From: Phyllobacteriaceae bacterium | Lineage (GTDB): Bacteria > Pseudomonadota > Alphaproteobacteria > Rhizobiales > Rhizobiaceae | Assembly (NCBI GenBank): GCA_002708825.1 | Contig: PAPF01000016.1 | Coordinates: 146,428-210,427, forward strand | DNA length: 64,000 nt | Direction of reading: 5' to 3' | Shown: one piece after another, positions 32,854 through 42,508 of the stretch | Numbering within the stretch: position 1 is the first letter of the stretch | Layout of the letters: every line of letters starts with the position of its first letter | Made by a program: the position numbers and the translations under genes | Notes under the pieces: generated by a model | Database searches by the model: none | Seen by the model: only the letters and a program-made list of their open reading frames with translations | Told to the model about the DNA's origin: nothing

Positions 32854-33342
32854 ATGGTCCTGCGGATTGCATGGGCGCTCGGTCTGGCATCGCTCGCGGT
32901 GCCTGCCCTCGCCGCCTGTCCGCAGGAACTGGCCGTCTATGAAAGCGCGGACGGCCGGACCGCGCTGGAATTCGTGGCCGGCGGCCAGGCCATGGCGATG
33001 AGCCACGAAATCCGTATCCTGATCCGCGATGGAGCGCCGGTGGCGGCCTATGTCCAGCCGGGGGCAGCGCTTGGCCAGCCGGAGATGGTACTGCCGGTCA
33101 ATTGCCCGGAAGGCGACGTGACCGGCGAGGAACTTGCCGCCTGCATCGTCTACCGCTCGGTGGTCTATGCAACGGATGCGCAAGGCGGCTTGCGCGAACT
33201 GCCTGCGGCAGGCGAAACTGCGGCGCAGGCGGTCCTGCTGCCCAATTTCGCGGCCTCGGCCTGGCGGCATCCCGCCTTTGGCGATGACGGGCCGGAACAG
33301 CCGCCGGCGGAAATATTCAGGCTCGCGGGGTGCCAGGAATGA
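32854..33342 (+). CDS. Secreted hypothetical protein inside the suc-lpd operon
   Basis: A 162-aa product with a signal peptide (residues 1-20, ending ALAA) and at least four cysteines (ACPQEL, VNCPEG, AACIVY and a C-terminal GCQE) that could form two disulfides. GGGAGACGGACC precedes the ATG at 32854; the frame also runs back into the sucB stop from a TTG. It overlaps the next gene by 4 bp (ATGA), so it is co-translated in the sucB-SDR-lpdA stretch. I do not recognise the family. Confidence 0.78.
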   Translation: MVLRIAWALGLASLAVPALAACPQELAVYESADGRTALEFVAGGQAMAMSHEIRILIRDGAPVAAYVQPGAALGQPEMVLPVNCPEGDVTGEELAACIVYRSVVYATDAQGGLRELPAAGETAAQAVLLPNFAASAWRHPAFGDDGPEQPPAEIFRLAGCQE

Positions 33343-34091
33343 GTGACGGCAAGGTGCTTCTGGTGACAGGCGGATCCCGCGGCATCGGCGCCGCGGTGGC
33401 GCTCGGCGCGGCGCGCGAGGGCTGGCGCGTGGCCGTCAACTACGTGTCCAATGCGCGCGCGGCCGATCTCGTGGCCGAACAGATCGCGCAAGCCGGCGGC
33501 GAGGCCATCGCCGTTCCAGGCGATGTCGGACGGGAAGCCGATATCCTTTCCATGTTCGAGGCCGTCGACCGCCGCTGGGGCCGGCTCGACGGGCTGGTCA
33601 ACAATGCCGGCGTCGTGGACCGCATGGCGCGCGTCGAGACGATGAGTGCGGCGCGGCTGGAGCGCATGTTCCGCATCAATGTGATCGGCTCCATGCTCTG
33701 CGCCCGCGAGGCCGTGAAGCGCATGTCGACCGCCCATGGCGGCCATGGCGGTGTGATCGTCAACCTGTCGTCTGCCGCCGCAAGGCTCGGCAGTCCGGGC
33801 TGGTATGTCGATTACGCCGCCTCCAAGGGGGCCATCGACACCTTCACCAGGGGGCTTGCGCTGGAAGTGGCCGGCGAGGGAATCCGCGTCAACGCGGTGC
33901 GCCCCGGCATCATCGCCACCGACATTCACGCCTCGGGCGGCGAACCCGACCGCGTCGCGCAGGTCCGCGCCGGGCTGCCCATGAAGCGCGAGGGCCAGGC
34001 GCACGAGATCGCCGACGGCGTCCTCTATCTTCTTTCAGACAAGGCGTCCTACGTGACGGGCGCCATTCTCGACATTGCGGGCGGTCGCTGA
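33339..34091 (+). CDS. SDR-family NAD(P)-dependent oxidoreductase
   Basis: A 250-aa classical short-chain dehydrogenase. The cofactor motif TGGSRGIG is at 10-17, NNAG at 88-91, the catalytic Ser at about 144, and the YxxxK pair is Tyr159/Lys163 (YAASK). The ATG at 33339 overlaps the upstream stop as ATGA. It resembles glucose dehydrogenase or 3-oxoacyl-ACP reductase-like SDRs, but the substrate is unknown. Its place between sucB and lpdA suggests co-expression with the 2-oxoglutarate dehydrogenase complex. Confidence 0.93.
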   Translation: MSDGKVLLVTGGSRGIGAAVALGAAREGWRVAVNYVSNARAADLVAEQIAQAGGEAIAVPGDVGREADILSMFEAVDRRWGRLDGLVNNAGVVDRMARVETMSAARLERMFRINVIGSMLCAREAVKRMSTAHGGHGGVIVNLSSAAARLGSPGWYVDYAASKGAIDTFTRGLALEVAGEGIRVNAVRPGIIATDIHASGGEPDRVAQVRAGLPMKREGQAHEIADGVLYLLSDKASYVTGAILDIAGGR

Positions 34092-34125
34092 GACAGCGCG
34101 CCACCAAACAGGAAGGACATGACCC

Positions 34126-35532
34126 ATGGCTTATGATGTCGTCATTATCGGAACCGGCCCGGGAGGCTATGTCTGCGCGATCAAGGCCGCGCAACTGGGC
34201 CTCAAGGTGGCCGTGGTCGAAAAGCGCGCCACCCATGGCGGCACATGCCTGAACGTTGGCTGCATTCCGTCCAAGGCGCTGCTGTATGCCTCGGAAATGT
34301 TCGCCGAGGCGGGCCACGCCTTCGATACGCTCGGCATCGAGGTGCCGGCGCCGAAGCTGAACCTTGAAAAGATGATGGGCCACAAGGACGCCGTGGTGAA
34401 GGCCAATGTCGACGGCGTCGCCTTCCTGCTCAAGAAGAACAAGATCGATGCCTTCCGCGGCACCGGCAAGGTGCTGGGCGAGGGCAAGCTCTCCGTCACC
34501 GGCGACGATGGCAAGGTGCAGGAGATCGAGACGAAGAACATCGTCATCGCGACCGGTTCCGACGTGGCCGGCATTCCGGGCGTCAATGTCGAGATCGACG
34601 AGGAGACGATCGTCTCCTCGACCGGCGCCATTGCGCTGGCGAAGGTTCCCGAGAGCCTCACCGTTGTCGGCGGAGGCGTGATCGGCCTCGAACTGGGTTC
34701 GGTCTGGGCGCGCCTCGGTGCGAAGGTCACGGTTGTCGAGTATCTCGATTCCATTCTCGGCGGCATGGACAGCGAGATCTCGAAACAGTTCCAGCGCGTG
34801 CTCGCCAAGCAGGGCATGACCTTCAAGCTCGGCGCGAAGGTCACGAAGGTGGAGAAGTCCGCAAAAGGCGCCGACATCCCCTTCGAGCCGGTCAAGGGCG
34901 GCGATGCCGAGACGATTGCCTCCGATATCGTGCTGGTCTCGACCGGCCGCAAACCCTTTACCGAAGGCCTGGGACTCGAAGAGGCCGGCGTCGTGCTGGA
35001 CGAACGCGGCCGCGTGGACGTGAATTCCCGTTTCCAGACTTCCGTTCACGGCGTCTATGCCATCGGCGACGTCATTCGCGGCCCGATGCTGGCACACAAG
35101 GCCGAGGACGAGGGCGTGGCCGTCGCCGAGATCATCGCGGGCCAGCATGGCCATGTGAACTACGACGTCATTCCCTCGGTGGTCTACACCCAGCCGGAAG
35201 TGGCCTCGGTCGGCCGCACCGAGGACGAATTGAAGAAGGCCGGCGTCGACTACAAGGCCGGCAAGTTCAACTTTTCCGCCAATGGCCGCGCGCGCGCCAT
35301 GCAGCAGACGGACGGTTTCGTGAAGGTGCTGGCCGATGCGAAGACCGACCGGGTCCTGGGCGTCCACATCATGGGTTTCGGCGCCGGCGAGATGATCCAC
35401 GAGGCGGCGGTGCTGATGGAATTCGGCGGCTCGTCGGAGGACCTCGGCCGGACCTGCCACGCCCATCCGACCATGTCGGAAGCCGTCAAGGAAGCGGCGA
35501 TGGCAACCTTCGCCAAGCCGATTCATTCCTGA
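34126..35532 (+). CDS. lpdA: Dihydrolipoyl dehydrogenase (E3)
   Basis: A 468-aa FAD flavoprotein that reoxidises dihydrolipoamide on SucB. The FAD motif is [17 protein letters not shown]. The redox-active disulfide is Cys41/Cys46 ([13 protein letters not shown]), the NAD motif is [18 protein letters not shown], and the catalytic His-Glu region is [29 protein letters not shown] precedes the ATG. Last gene of the mdh-suc cluster; a perfect hairpin follows 18 bp after the stop. Confidence 0.98.
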   Translation: MAYDVVIIGTGPGGYVCAIKAAQLGLKVAVVEKRATHGGTCLNVGCIPSKALLYASEMFAEAGHAFDTLGIEVPAPKLNLEKMMGHKDAVVKANVDGVAFLLKKNKIDAFRGTGKVLGEGKLSVTGDDGKVQEIETKNIVIATGSDVAGIPGVNVEIDEETIVSSTGAIALAKVPESLTVVGGGVIGLELGSVWARLGAKVTVVEYLDSILGGMDSEISKQFQRVLAKQGMTFKLGAKVTKVEKSAKGADIPFEPVKGGDAETIASDIVLVSTGRKPFTEGLGLEEAGVVLDERGRVDVNSRFQTSVHGVYAIGDVIRGPMLAHKAEDEGVAVAEIIAGQHGHVNYDVIPSVVYTQPEVASVGRTEDELKKAGVDYKAGKFNFSANGRARAMQQTDGFVKVLADAKTDRVLGVHIMGFGAGEMIHEAAVLMEFGGSSEDLGRTCHAHPTMSEAVKEAAMATFAKPIHS

Positions 35533-35550
35533 CGGTCACACATGATCGGC

Positions 35551-35571
35551 GGCCGCATCCCCGATGCGGCC
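35551..35571 (+). terminator. Terminator-like hairpin after lpdA
   Basis: A 9-bp perfect stem GGCCGCATC/GATGCGGCC with a CCC loop lies just after the lpdA stop. The downstream sequence lacks a clear T-run, so termination may be partial or factor-assisted. Confidence 0.6.
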
Positions 35572-35606
35572 GGTCTCCGTCGTACCGGTGACCCGGACTA
35601 CAAGGC

Positions 35607-35837
35607 TCAGTCGGCCTTGTCTTCCTCGATCACGGGATCGGACGCCTTGTCGCCGAGGATGGCGGCTTCGTCGCCCGTGCCTTGAAGGCTGTCGGAACGG
35701 GTCGACATCGGCGCAGTATCGCTTGAAATGCTGGCCGTGGTCATCGTGTCATGCGCTTCGGCGCTGTGCATCGGGCAGGCATGGGCCGCCGACAGGCCGA
35801 AGCCCAGGACGGCAATCGTGGCAAGAAGGGTCTTCAT
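35607..35837 (-). CDS. Small secreted hypothetical protein
   Basis: A 76-aa product with a signal peptide (residues 1-20, ending SAAHA) and a short acidic, Ser/Thr-rich mature part. CPMH right after the cleavage site and a downstream His (EAHDTM) hint at a metal site, but this is speculative. GGGAG precedes the ATG at 35837. Convergent with lpdA. No family recognised. Confidence 0.65.
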   Translation of the reverse strand: MKTLLATIAVLGFGLSAAHACPMHSAEAHDTMTTASISSDTAPMSTRSDSLQGTGDEAAILGDKASDPVIEEDKAD

Positions 35838-35941
35838 GGCATACTCCCTTGCATTGTCATTACGCAAGGTCAGCCTAGCCCGGTTCATGGGCTACGGCAA
35901 TCCGCCCGTTGGCGGGACCCCCGCATAAAGCCCGCCGCCAC

Positions 35942-37021
35942 TTATTCCGCGCGCGTGACCGTGTAGCCCGCCTTGCGCAGCAGTTCGACAACGCCTTCCT
36001 CGCCCGGAAGGTGCAGGGCGCCCACGGCGATGAAGGCATTACCACGGTCGAGGATCGGGCCCGCATTGGCAACCATGCCGTGATTGCGGGTGGTGACCAT
36101 GATCTTTTCGAACGCTGCGTAGCTTTCCTCCGCGCCGGGCTGGTCGGGCGTGATCGCCTCGAGCACGGGCCAGATCATGCCCAGGTCTTCATCCTCGTAG
36201 AGAACGATCATCGTTTCGATCGCATCGTCCAGCCGGTCGCCAAGCGCGAGCGTCGAGACAAGCCCGTCGACATGGGCCTCAAGCGGCAGGGAGTTCATTG
36301 CCTCCAGTTGCGAGACAATGGTCTCGAGCCCGAGCAACTCCTTGCCCGCCGCCTTCGCATCCTGTGCCAGCAGGGCATCGAGGAAGGGCGCGCCCGCCTG
36401 CTTGCGTGCCATTTCGCAGGCCGGAAGCGCCAGGGCTGACGAGACCACCCAGGGCTTCATGTGCTCGACCGCCATGAGCGGCATGCCGCGCTTTTCCAGC
36501 TGGCTGGCCACGCGGTCGCGATCATCGGGTTCGAGCAGATCGCTCAGCTTGCGCCCGTCGGTGAACATCATCAGGTCCGGGCGCTGCAGCAACGCTGCGG
36601 CCGCCGCCTTGGGATCGAGCGCGTCGACCGCCTCGACCACGACCGTTCCCGCCTGCTCGAAGGCATCGCGGGCATGGGGCGTCAGGTCGATGACGCGCGG
36701 ATCGGTCAGGTGCATTGTGCCGAACAGCCAGGAGGGCCGGGTTCCTGCCTTTTCCACGCGCCACAGAAGGCCCGTCCCGTTCGCTGTTCCGGCAGCCTTC
36801 TGGCGGATGGTGGCAAGGCGCTCCGGATCCTGTTCACCCATTTCGGCCACGAGATTGCGGCCCCGGCATTCGGGAAGATCCCCGGCCCGCGCCTTCGGCG
36901 CCAGCAGCACCAGCGTCGCGAGGAAGACGGCAAGCAGCAGCATGTTCAGGGCGCCCAGCAGGCGCAGGCCGCCCAGGCAGAGCATGTCGGCGATGTGTTC
37001 AGCGTGTCTCATGGTGGCCAT
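35942..37021 (-). CDS. TraB/GumN family protein
   Basis: A 359-aa product with an N-terminal membrane or signal segment (about 20-45) and a TraB/GumN domain marked by WLFGTMHLTD near the N-terminus of the domain and by FIAVGALHLPGE near the C-terminus. These GxxH motifs are characteristic of this putative metal-dependent Tiki/erythromycin-esterase-like superfamily; bacterial members have no agreed substrate. The start is uncertain: ATG at 37021 or at 37012, neither with a strong ribosome site. It sits next to xerC, as in other rhizobia. Confidence 0.9.
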   Translation of the reverse strand: MATMRHAEHIADMLCLGGLRLLGALNMLLLAVFLATLVLLAPKARAGDLPECRGRNLVAEMGEQDPERLATIRQKAAGTANGTGLLWRVEKAGTRPSWLFGTMHLTDPRVIDLTPHARDAFEQAGTVVVEAVDALDPKAAAAALLQRPDLMMFTDGRKLSDLLEPDDRDRVASQLEKRGMPLMAVEHMKPWVVSSALALPACEMARKQAGAPFLDALLAQDAKAAGKELLGLETIVSQLEAMNSLPLEAHVDGLVSTLALGDRLDDAIETMIVLYEDEDLGMIWPVLEAITPDQPGAEESYAAFEKIMVTTRNHGMVANAGPILDRGNAFIAVGALHLPGEEGVVELLRKAGYTVTRAE

Positions 37022-37075
37022 TCTGGCCGGTCAAGCGCAAAGATGCGGTTAATCCGGGCCGCTGAATCCGCGCGA

Positions 37076-38020
37076 TCAGGCGCGCGGATGATAGGTGTCG
37101 TAAATGTCGAGCAGGCGCGCGGCATCCACGCCCGTATAGACCTGTGTCGTGGAGAGGCTGGCATGGCCGAGCAGTTCCTGGATGGCGCGCAGGTCACCGC
37201 CCCGGCCGAGCAGATGCGTGGCGAAGGAATGGCGCAGCGCGTGCGGCGTCGCGCTGTCGGGCAGGTCGAGGGCGGCACGGAGCCGTGCCATGTCGCGCTG
37301 CAGGACCGCAGGGTTGAGCGGACCGCCGCGGGCCCCGCGAAACAGCGGCGTTCCGGGAGCCAGATCCCATGGGCAGAGCCTGCGATAGGCGGCGACCGCA
37401 TCGAGAACGGCAGGCAGAAGCGGAACGATACGCGTCTTGCCGCCCTTGCCGGTGACGCGAAGACTGGTCTGCGACGGATCGCGCAGATCCTCTCCGTCGA
37501 GGCCCAGTGCTTCGGAAATGCGCAGGCCGCAGCCATAGAGCAGCGACAGGACAGCGGCGTTGCGCGCGGCAATCCAGGGTTCCGCGTTCAGTTGCTCACC
37601 GGCATCGACGACACGCAGCGCATCGCTGGCGCTGATCGGGCGCGGCAGGGATTTCGGCTGGCGCGGCGCGCGAACCGCACGCGCACCGGCGGCATTGGCA
37701 AGGCCCTTCTTTTCAAGGAAGCGCAGGAAGGAACGCAGGCCGGCGAGGTTGCGCCCGGTGGATCGCGCTCCGGTGCCGCTCGCGCGGCGGGATGCCAGGA
37801 AGGCGCGCAGGTCGAGCGGTTTCAGCGCGGCAATGTCCGCAAGGCCTGCCGGACGTCCGAAATGCCCCGTCAGGAAGGACAGGAACTGGCGCGTGTCGCG
37901 CTCATAGGCCTCGACGGTCAGGTGGGAAAGGCGACGCGTTCCAGCCAGTTCCGTCAGCCATTGCCGGCGGTGATCAAGAAGGTCCTGCGTCGCGAAGAGA
38001 GGCAATCCGGGTTGGGTCAT
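37076..38020 (-). CDS. xerC: Tyrosine recombinase XerC
   Basis: A 314-aa site-specific recombinase acting with XerD at dif to resolve chromosome dimers. The catalytic residues are complete: Arg167 (CGLRISEAL), Lys in VTGKGGKTRI, His260 and Arg263 (PHALRHSFATH), His286 (LLGHASLSTTQ) and Tyr295 (QVYTGVD). The core-binding SAM-like domain fills residues 15-110. The ATG at 38020 is preferred; a GTG at 38035 is the alternative. It is chromosomal and near housekeeping genes, so it is the cellular Xer protein, not a phage integrase. Confidence 0.93.
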   Translation of the reverse strand: MTQPGLPLFATQDLLDHRRQWLTELAGTRRLSHLTVEAYERDTRQFLSFLTGHFGRPAGLADIAALKPLDLRAFLASRRASGTGARSTGRNLAGLRSFLRFLEKKGLANAAGARAVRAPRQPKSLPRPISASDALRVVDAGEQLNAEPWIAARNAAVLSLLYGCGLRISEALGLDGEDLRDPSQTSLRVTGKGGKTRIVPLLPAVLDAVAAYRRLCPWDLAPGTPLFRGARGGPLNPAVLQRDMARLRAALDLPDSATPHALRHSFATHLLGRGGDLRAIQELLGHASLSTTQVYTGVDAARLLDIYDTYHPRA

Positions 38021-38088
38021 GAGCGAAGTTTGCACGGCGACGGTTAGCGAATGCTTGATTCGGCCGCCGAAGCGCGTAATCAGGCGGC

Positions 38089-38643
38089 ATGAAGAAAAAC
38101 GGAAAAGACGTGCGCATGGCCGTGATCGGCGCGCCCCACGGCGTGCGTGGCGAATTGCGCGTGAAAAGCTTCACCGCCGATCCGCTGGCGATCGGCGATT
38201 ACGGCCCGCTGCATGACGCCGAAGGCCGCCTCTACGAGGTGCTGGACGTACGCCCTGCCAAGACCGTTGTCGTCGTGCGGTTCAAGGGGGTGACCACGCG
38301 CGAACAGGCTGAGGCGCTGAACGGCGTGGAACTGCTTGTCGCCCGCGACGCCCTGCCCGACGAGGACCTGGAGGAGGACGAGTTCTTCCATGCCGACCTT
38401 GTGGGCCTTGACGTGCGCGACGGCGACGGCAAGCGGCTGGGCAAGGTCACCGCGCTGCAGGACTTTGGCGGCGGCGACCTGCTGGAAATCACGCTTGGCG
38501 GGCGCAAGGGCGTGCTCATCCCCTTCACCATGGCCGCCGTGCCCGTGGTCGATGTGGAGGGCGGCTTCGTTACCATCGAGCCCGTTGCCGCCGGACTGGT
38601 CGACACCGGCGACGAGGATGACGGTGCGGAGCCGGAGGCATGA
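38089..38643 (+). CDS. rimM: 16S rRNA processing protein RimM
   Basis: A 184-aa ribosome maturation factor for 30S assembly. The N-terminal RimM barrel begins [18 protein letters not shown], and the PRC-barrel domain follows with [13 protein letters not shown] and [13 protein letters not shown]. It ends with an acidic tail ([13 protein letters not shown]). The stop overlaps the trmD start by 4 bp. The usual upstream partner rpsP is absent; xerC lies divergently 68 bp away. Confidence 0.96.
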   Translation: MKKNGKDVRMAVIGAPHGVRGELRVKSFTADPLAIGDYGPLHDAEGRLYEVLDVRPAKTVVVVRFKGVTTREQAEALNGVELLVARDALPDEDLEEDEFFHADLVGLDVRDGDGKRLGKVTALQDFGGGDLLEITLGGRKGVLIPFTMAAVPVVDVEGGFVTIEPVAAGLVDTGDEDDGAEPEA

Positions 38644-39332
38644 CCTTCCGGGCGACCGTCCTCACCCTTTATCCCGACATGTTCCCGGGAACACTGGGCC
38701 TGGCGCTCGCCGGCAAGGCGCTGGAGACAGGCGCCTGGACGCTGGAGACGGTGCAGATCCGCGATTTCGCGCTCGACCGCCACCGCTCGGTGGACGACAC
38801 GCCGGCCGGTGGCGGGGCAGGCATGGTGCTGAAACCCGACGTGCTGGCGCGCGCCATCGACGCGGCCTCGCCGGGTGGCGATACACGGCCGCGTCTTCTG
38901 ATGAGCCCGCGTGGTCGCCCGCTGACACAGGCCCGCGTGCGCGACCTGGCGCAGGGCGAGGGCGCGGTGATCGTCTGCGGACGGTTCGAGGGCGTGGACG
39001 AGCGCGTGATCGAGGCGCGCGGCCTGGAGGAAGTCTCCATCGGCGACTACATCCTGTCCGGCGGCGAAGTGGCCGCGCAGGTGCTGCTCGACGCGGTGAT
39101 CCGCCTGCTTCCCGGCGTCATGGGCAATGCGCAGTCGGGCGAGACGGAAAGCTTCGAGACCGGTTTGCTGGAACATCCCCACTACACGCGGCCGGCCACC
39201 TTCGAGGGCCGCGCCATCCCCGAGGTGCTGACGTCGGGCAACCATGCCAGGATCGAGACGTGGCGGCGCGAACAGGCGGAAAAACTTACCGCCGCCCGCC
39301 GCCCGGACCTGCTTCAGCCGCGCACGAAGTAA
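38640..39332 (+). CDS. trmD: tRNA (guanine-37-N1)-methyltransferase TrmD
   Basis: A 230-aa SPOUT methyltransferase that makes m1G37 and so prevents +1 frameshifting. The family features [41 protein letters not shown] and the trefoil-knot segment are present. Translationally coupled to rimM by ATGA. Its 3' end overlaps the convergent TSUP gene by 19 bp. Confidence 0.97.
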   Translation: MTFRATVLTLYPDMFPGTLGLALAGKALETGAWTLETVQIRDFALDRHRSVDDTPAGGGAGMVLKPDVLARAIDAASPGGDTRPRLLMSPRGRPLTQARVRDLAQGEGAVIVCGRFEGVDERVIEARGLEEVSIGDYILSGGEVAAQVLLDAVIRLLPGVMGNAQSGETESFETGLLEHPHYTRPATFEGRAIPEVLTSGNHARIETWRREQAEKLTAARRPDLLQPRTK

Positions 39333-40060
39333 TAGCCGGCCAGGAACAGGCCGATGGCGATCACCAGCCAGCGCAGCACGCCCTGCGGCACGCGCCGGGC
39401 GAACCAGACACCCATCCACCCGCCCAGCCCGGCGCCGGGCAGCATGATCAGGCCGTGCACCCAGGAAATCGCGCCGCCGGCCGTGAACACGATGATGGCG
39501 ACGGCGGCGATGACGATGGACAGCGCGTTCTTGATGGCGTTCAGCCGGTGATAGGCGCCCCCGGTCGCAAGGCTGAGCGAGGCGAGCATCATAACGCCCA
39601 TGCCCGCGCCGAAGAAGCCGCCATAGATGGAGGTGACGAATTGCAGCGCGTTGCCCCTCAGTGAATGCGGCGGATGTTCGCCCGATGCCTTCGGCTTCAG
39701 GTAGGGCCCGGCGGCGAACAGCGCCGTGGCGGCGATCAGCAGCCAGGGCACCAGGCTGGAAAAGGCCGGATTGGACAGCGAGAGCAGCCACAGTGCTCCG
39801 CCAAGGGAGCCGACGAGCGAGATGGCGGAAAGAATGGCGACTGCCTTCCACTCGCGCCGGATCTCGCTCCGGTAAGCCAGCGCCGAAGTGATGTAGCCGG
39901 GAAACTGGATGATGGAAGACGTGGCGTTCGCCGAGATCGGCGGAACGCCGGCCAGCGTCATCGCGCCGAAGGTCAGGAACGTGCCGCCGCCCGCAATGGC
40001 ATTGATGATGCCTGAAAACAGGCCGGCGAGGAAAAGGAGGATGGCTGTCGTGATCGTCAT
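39314..40060 (-). CDS. TSUP-family transporter (TauE/SafE-like)
   Basis: A 248-aa inner-membrane protein with about eight helices and the duplicated Gly-rich segments of the family ([19 protein letters not shown] at the N-terminus and [16 protein letters not shown] in the second half). TauE/SafE members export sulfite, sulfoacetate and related anions. Substrate unknown. It lies between trmD and rplS on the opposite strand, interrupting the usual rimM-trmD-rplS order. Confidence 0.92.
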   Translation of the reverse strand: MTITTAILLFLAGLFSGIINAIAGGGTFLTFGAMTLAGVPPISANATSSIIQFPGYITSALAYRSEIRREWKAVAILSAISLVGSLGGALWLLSLSNPAFSSLVPWLLIAATALFAAGPYLKPKASGEHPPHSLRGNALQFVTSIYGGFFGAGMGVMMLASLSLATGGAYHRLNAIKNALSIVIAAVAIIVFTAGGAISWVHGLIMLPGAGLGGWMGVWFARRVPQGVLRWLVIAIGLFLAGYYFVRG

Positions 40061-40311
40061 GGCGTTTCCCTAGCCGGAACCCTTCCCCTTGGCACGGAAA
40101 ATCGCCGTTGAGGCAGTTTTTTCGGCGCGGGCCGTGACAAGACGCCCGCAAGCGTGTATGGACGCGCCCGAAGTCCGGGCATGATCGGGCTTCCTCGCAA
40201 GCAACAGACCATGTGAATTCGCCATGCCGGCATATGTCCGGCCCTTCATCGCGGTCATCGGGACTTCGGAAGGCGGCGCTCTGACGTGCCCAAGAACAAG
40301 AGGACAGGACG

Positions 40312-40839
40312 ATGGATATCATTCGTCAGCTCGAGGCCGAACAGGCCGCCAAGATCGAAGCCCAGCGCAAGCTGCCGGAGTTTTCGCCCGGCGACACCCT
40401 TCGCGTTCAGGTCCGCGTGACCGAAGGCAAGCGCACCCGTCTGCAGGCCTATGAAGGCGTCTGCATCGCCCGTTCCGGCTCCGGCCTGAACGAGAACTTC
40501 ACGGTTCGCAAGATTTCCTACGGCGAAGGCGTGGAGCGCGTGTTCCCGGTCTTCTCGCCGATGGTCGAGGCCGTGGAAGTGGTCCGCCGCGGCAAGGTGC
40601 GCCGTGCCAAGCTCTATTACATGCGTGACCGCCGCGGCAAGTCGGCCCGCATCACCGAGAACACCAATGCCCGCTCGCGCAAGCTGAACGAGGCCGAGCG
40701 CAAGGCCCAGGCCGACGAGCGCGCCCGCCTTGAGGCCGAGAAGGTCGCCGCCGCCGAGGCGCTGGCGGCCGAGAAGGCCGCCGCCGAGGCTGCCGAGGCC
40801 GCTGCCGCCGAGCAGAACGCCGAGGCCAAGGGCGAGTAA
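40312..40839 (+). CDS. rplS: 50S ribosomal protein L19 with Ala/Glu-rich C-terminal extension
   Basis: A 175-aa ribosomal protein. Residues 1-125 are canonical L19 ([55 protein letters not shown]). Residues 126-175 are a highly charged, mainly Ala/Glu helix-forming tail that E. coli L19 lacks; rhizobial L19 proteins often carry such extensions. AGAGGACAGGACG precedes the ATG. An intrinsic terminator follows. Confidence 0.97.
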   Translation: MDIIRQLEAEQAAKIEAQRKLPEFSPGDTLRVQVRVTEGKRTRLQAYEGVCIARSGSGLNENFTVRKISYGEGVERVFPVFSPMVEAVEVVRRGKVRRAKLYYMRDRRGKSARITENTNARSRKLNEAERKAQADERARLEAEKVAAAEALAAEKAAAEAAEAAAAEQNAEAKGE

Positions 40840-40870
40840 TCACCCCGCACCTTTTCCACGCATCTTTTGA

Positions 40871-40905
40871 AAGGCGCGGTCCGTTCGTTCGGGCCGCGCC
40901 TTTTT
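40871..40905 (+). terminator. Rho-independent terminator of rplS
   Basis: A 9-bp stem AAGGCGCGG/CCGCGCCTT with a loop is followed by TTTTT, 31 bp after the rplS stop. It abuts the stop codon of the convergent DUF418 gene. Confidence 0.92.
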
Positions 40906-42302
40906 CATGTCCGGCTGCCTGCCGCGGGTCCGGGCGCCGCCGTTCCCCGCCCGTGCGTCATGCGCCGCAACAGGCGTTCCAGCGGCCCCTGCCCGAACAG
41001 CCTGATCCAGACCGGCGCTGCGAAAAATTGCACCAGCGTCATGACCAGCGCGATGGCCGCGATGTCGATATGCTCCAGGCGGCCGAACAGGCCGAAGCCG
41101 AAGCCGAGGAACAGGACCATGTTGACCACGGTCTGGCCGACATAGAGCGTCAGGGCGAGCCGCCCGCAGGCCTCCAGGCGGCTTGTGAACCAGCGCGCCC
41201 GCCCGGAGGCAAGCAGCAGCGCCAGGACCGAAAAGAAGCCGAAAACGAAGCACAGCCGCCGGATGTCGTAAACATAGGGCAACAGGCCGTCCGAAAGCAT
41301 GGCGGCTGTCGAACCGTCGGCGAAACGGCTGCCCGTGAACCATCCGATCGCGGTGCCGGCGGCTATCCCGCCTGCCGCGAGACGCCGGTAGGCCTTCAGG
41401 CTCCAGCCACCGGTCAGGAAGCCGCTCTTCAGCAGCGCCAGGCCGATCAGCATGAAGGTGTAGACATCGAGGATGTGATGGACGATCACCTCGCTCGTCT
41501 GTTCCTGGAAGGAAAGCGGCGCCAGCGAGATGACATTGTCGACATAGCCCTGCTGGCGCTCGATGATCTCGCTTTCGATGTTTTCCAGCATCTGGGCGAG
41601 TTCGGCGTCGCCTTCATCGTCGGGCAACGCCTGCCCATCGCCCTGGGTGCCGGAACCGGCGATGCCGCGCGTGGTCCCCTCGTCGACGGGCGACGGATCC
41701 ACCTGCTGGCGCAGCGGTTCGCCGGCCCGGTTTTCCATGACCTCGTCCTTGCTGAACGTGTTGCGCATTTCCAGGCGCTGTTCCATCAGCGGCGAGATTT
41801 CCGCTCCGCCCTGGATGGCCGACATGACCATCATGACCGATGCCACGATCCAGAGCCTTCGCACCGGCCAGTTGCGCACCGGGAACAGGAACAGTCCGAA
41901 CAGGCCGTAGAGGTAGAGGATGTCGTAGGGCCAGAGCAGCAGATAGGCATGGACCACGCCGAAGCCGATCAGCGCGACCTGCCGCCGGTACCAGGGGTCG
42001 AGTGCCGCGAGGCCGCCCCCTGCGCTGTCGGCGCGGGCGAGCAGGATCAGCGCGGTCGCGCCGAACAGCACCGAGATCATGCCGCGCATGACGCCATCGA
42101 CGGCGATCCCGACGAACCGCCAGACCTCGACATTGGGGTCGACCGATCCCCACATGGTCTCGCCCCACATGCCGGGCGCCCCCATGGCATCCAGCGGCAG
42201 GGCGAAGATGAAGATGTTGAGCCAGAGGATGCCGAGAATGGCAAAACCACGGGCCGCATCCATGAGGGCATGGCGGCCTTGGGCGACGGGGGTGGGAATC
42301 AT
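40905..42302 (-). CDS. DUF418-family membrane protein with a long hydrophilic loop
   Basis: A 465-aa polytopic inner-membrane protein. The N-terminal MDAARGFAILGILWLNI and the C-terminal segments (SRLEACGRLALTLYVGQTVV, WIRLFGQGPLERLLR) are typical of DUF418/YeiB-like proteins. Between the two membrane halves, residues 172-258 form an acidic, charged, Gly-rich loop with a possible coiled coil (ELAQMLENIESEIIERQQG). The start at 42302 gives the usual N-terminus; the frame is open 72 codons further upstream but these look non-coding. Function unknown. Convergent with rplS. Confidence 0.88.
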   Translation of the reverse strand: MIPTPVAQGRHALMDAARGFAILGILWLNIFIFALPLDAMGAPGMWGETMWGSVDPNVEVWRFVGIAVDGVMRGMISVLFGATALILLARADSAGGGLAALDPWYRRQVALIGFGVVHAYLLLWPYDILYLYGLFGLFLFPVRNWPVRRLWIVASVMMVMSAIQGGAEISPLMEQRLEMRNTFSKDEVMENRAGEPLRQQVDPSPVDEGTTRGIAGSGTQGDGQALPDDEGDAELAQMLENIESEIIERQQGYVDNVISLAPLSFQEQTSEVIVHHILDVYTFMLIGLALLKSGFLTGGWSLKAYRRLAAGGIAAGTAIGWFTGSRFADGSTAAMLSDGLLPYVYDIRRLCFVFGFFSVLALLLASGRARWFTSRLEACGRLALTLYVGQTVVNMVLFLGFGFGLFGRLEHIDIAAIALVMTLVQFFAAPVWIRLFGQGPLERLLRRMTHGRGTAAPGPAAGSRT

Positions 42303-42508
42303 GGGGTTTCGTCCGAAGGCCGGATAAGGCGCTGCGCGGCCTGTCGCATCAGCCGCGCCGTTACTCCCGGCCTGCCGGCAATGCAATCGGTATTTCTTGG
42401 CCACACCCGCAAGCCTGCTTGATCCTTGACGCTGCACATGCTGCGAGTCCATATGACGCGAGATAAAGACGGGGCCTCCCCGATCCATGACCAATGAGGA
42501 CTTTCGCC

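Noticed and set aside
37076..38020. Tyrosine recombinase as a sign of a prophage or island
   Set aside because: It has the XerC layout and lies among housekeeping genes; no phage genes or att repeats seen.
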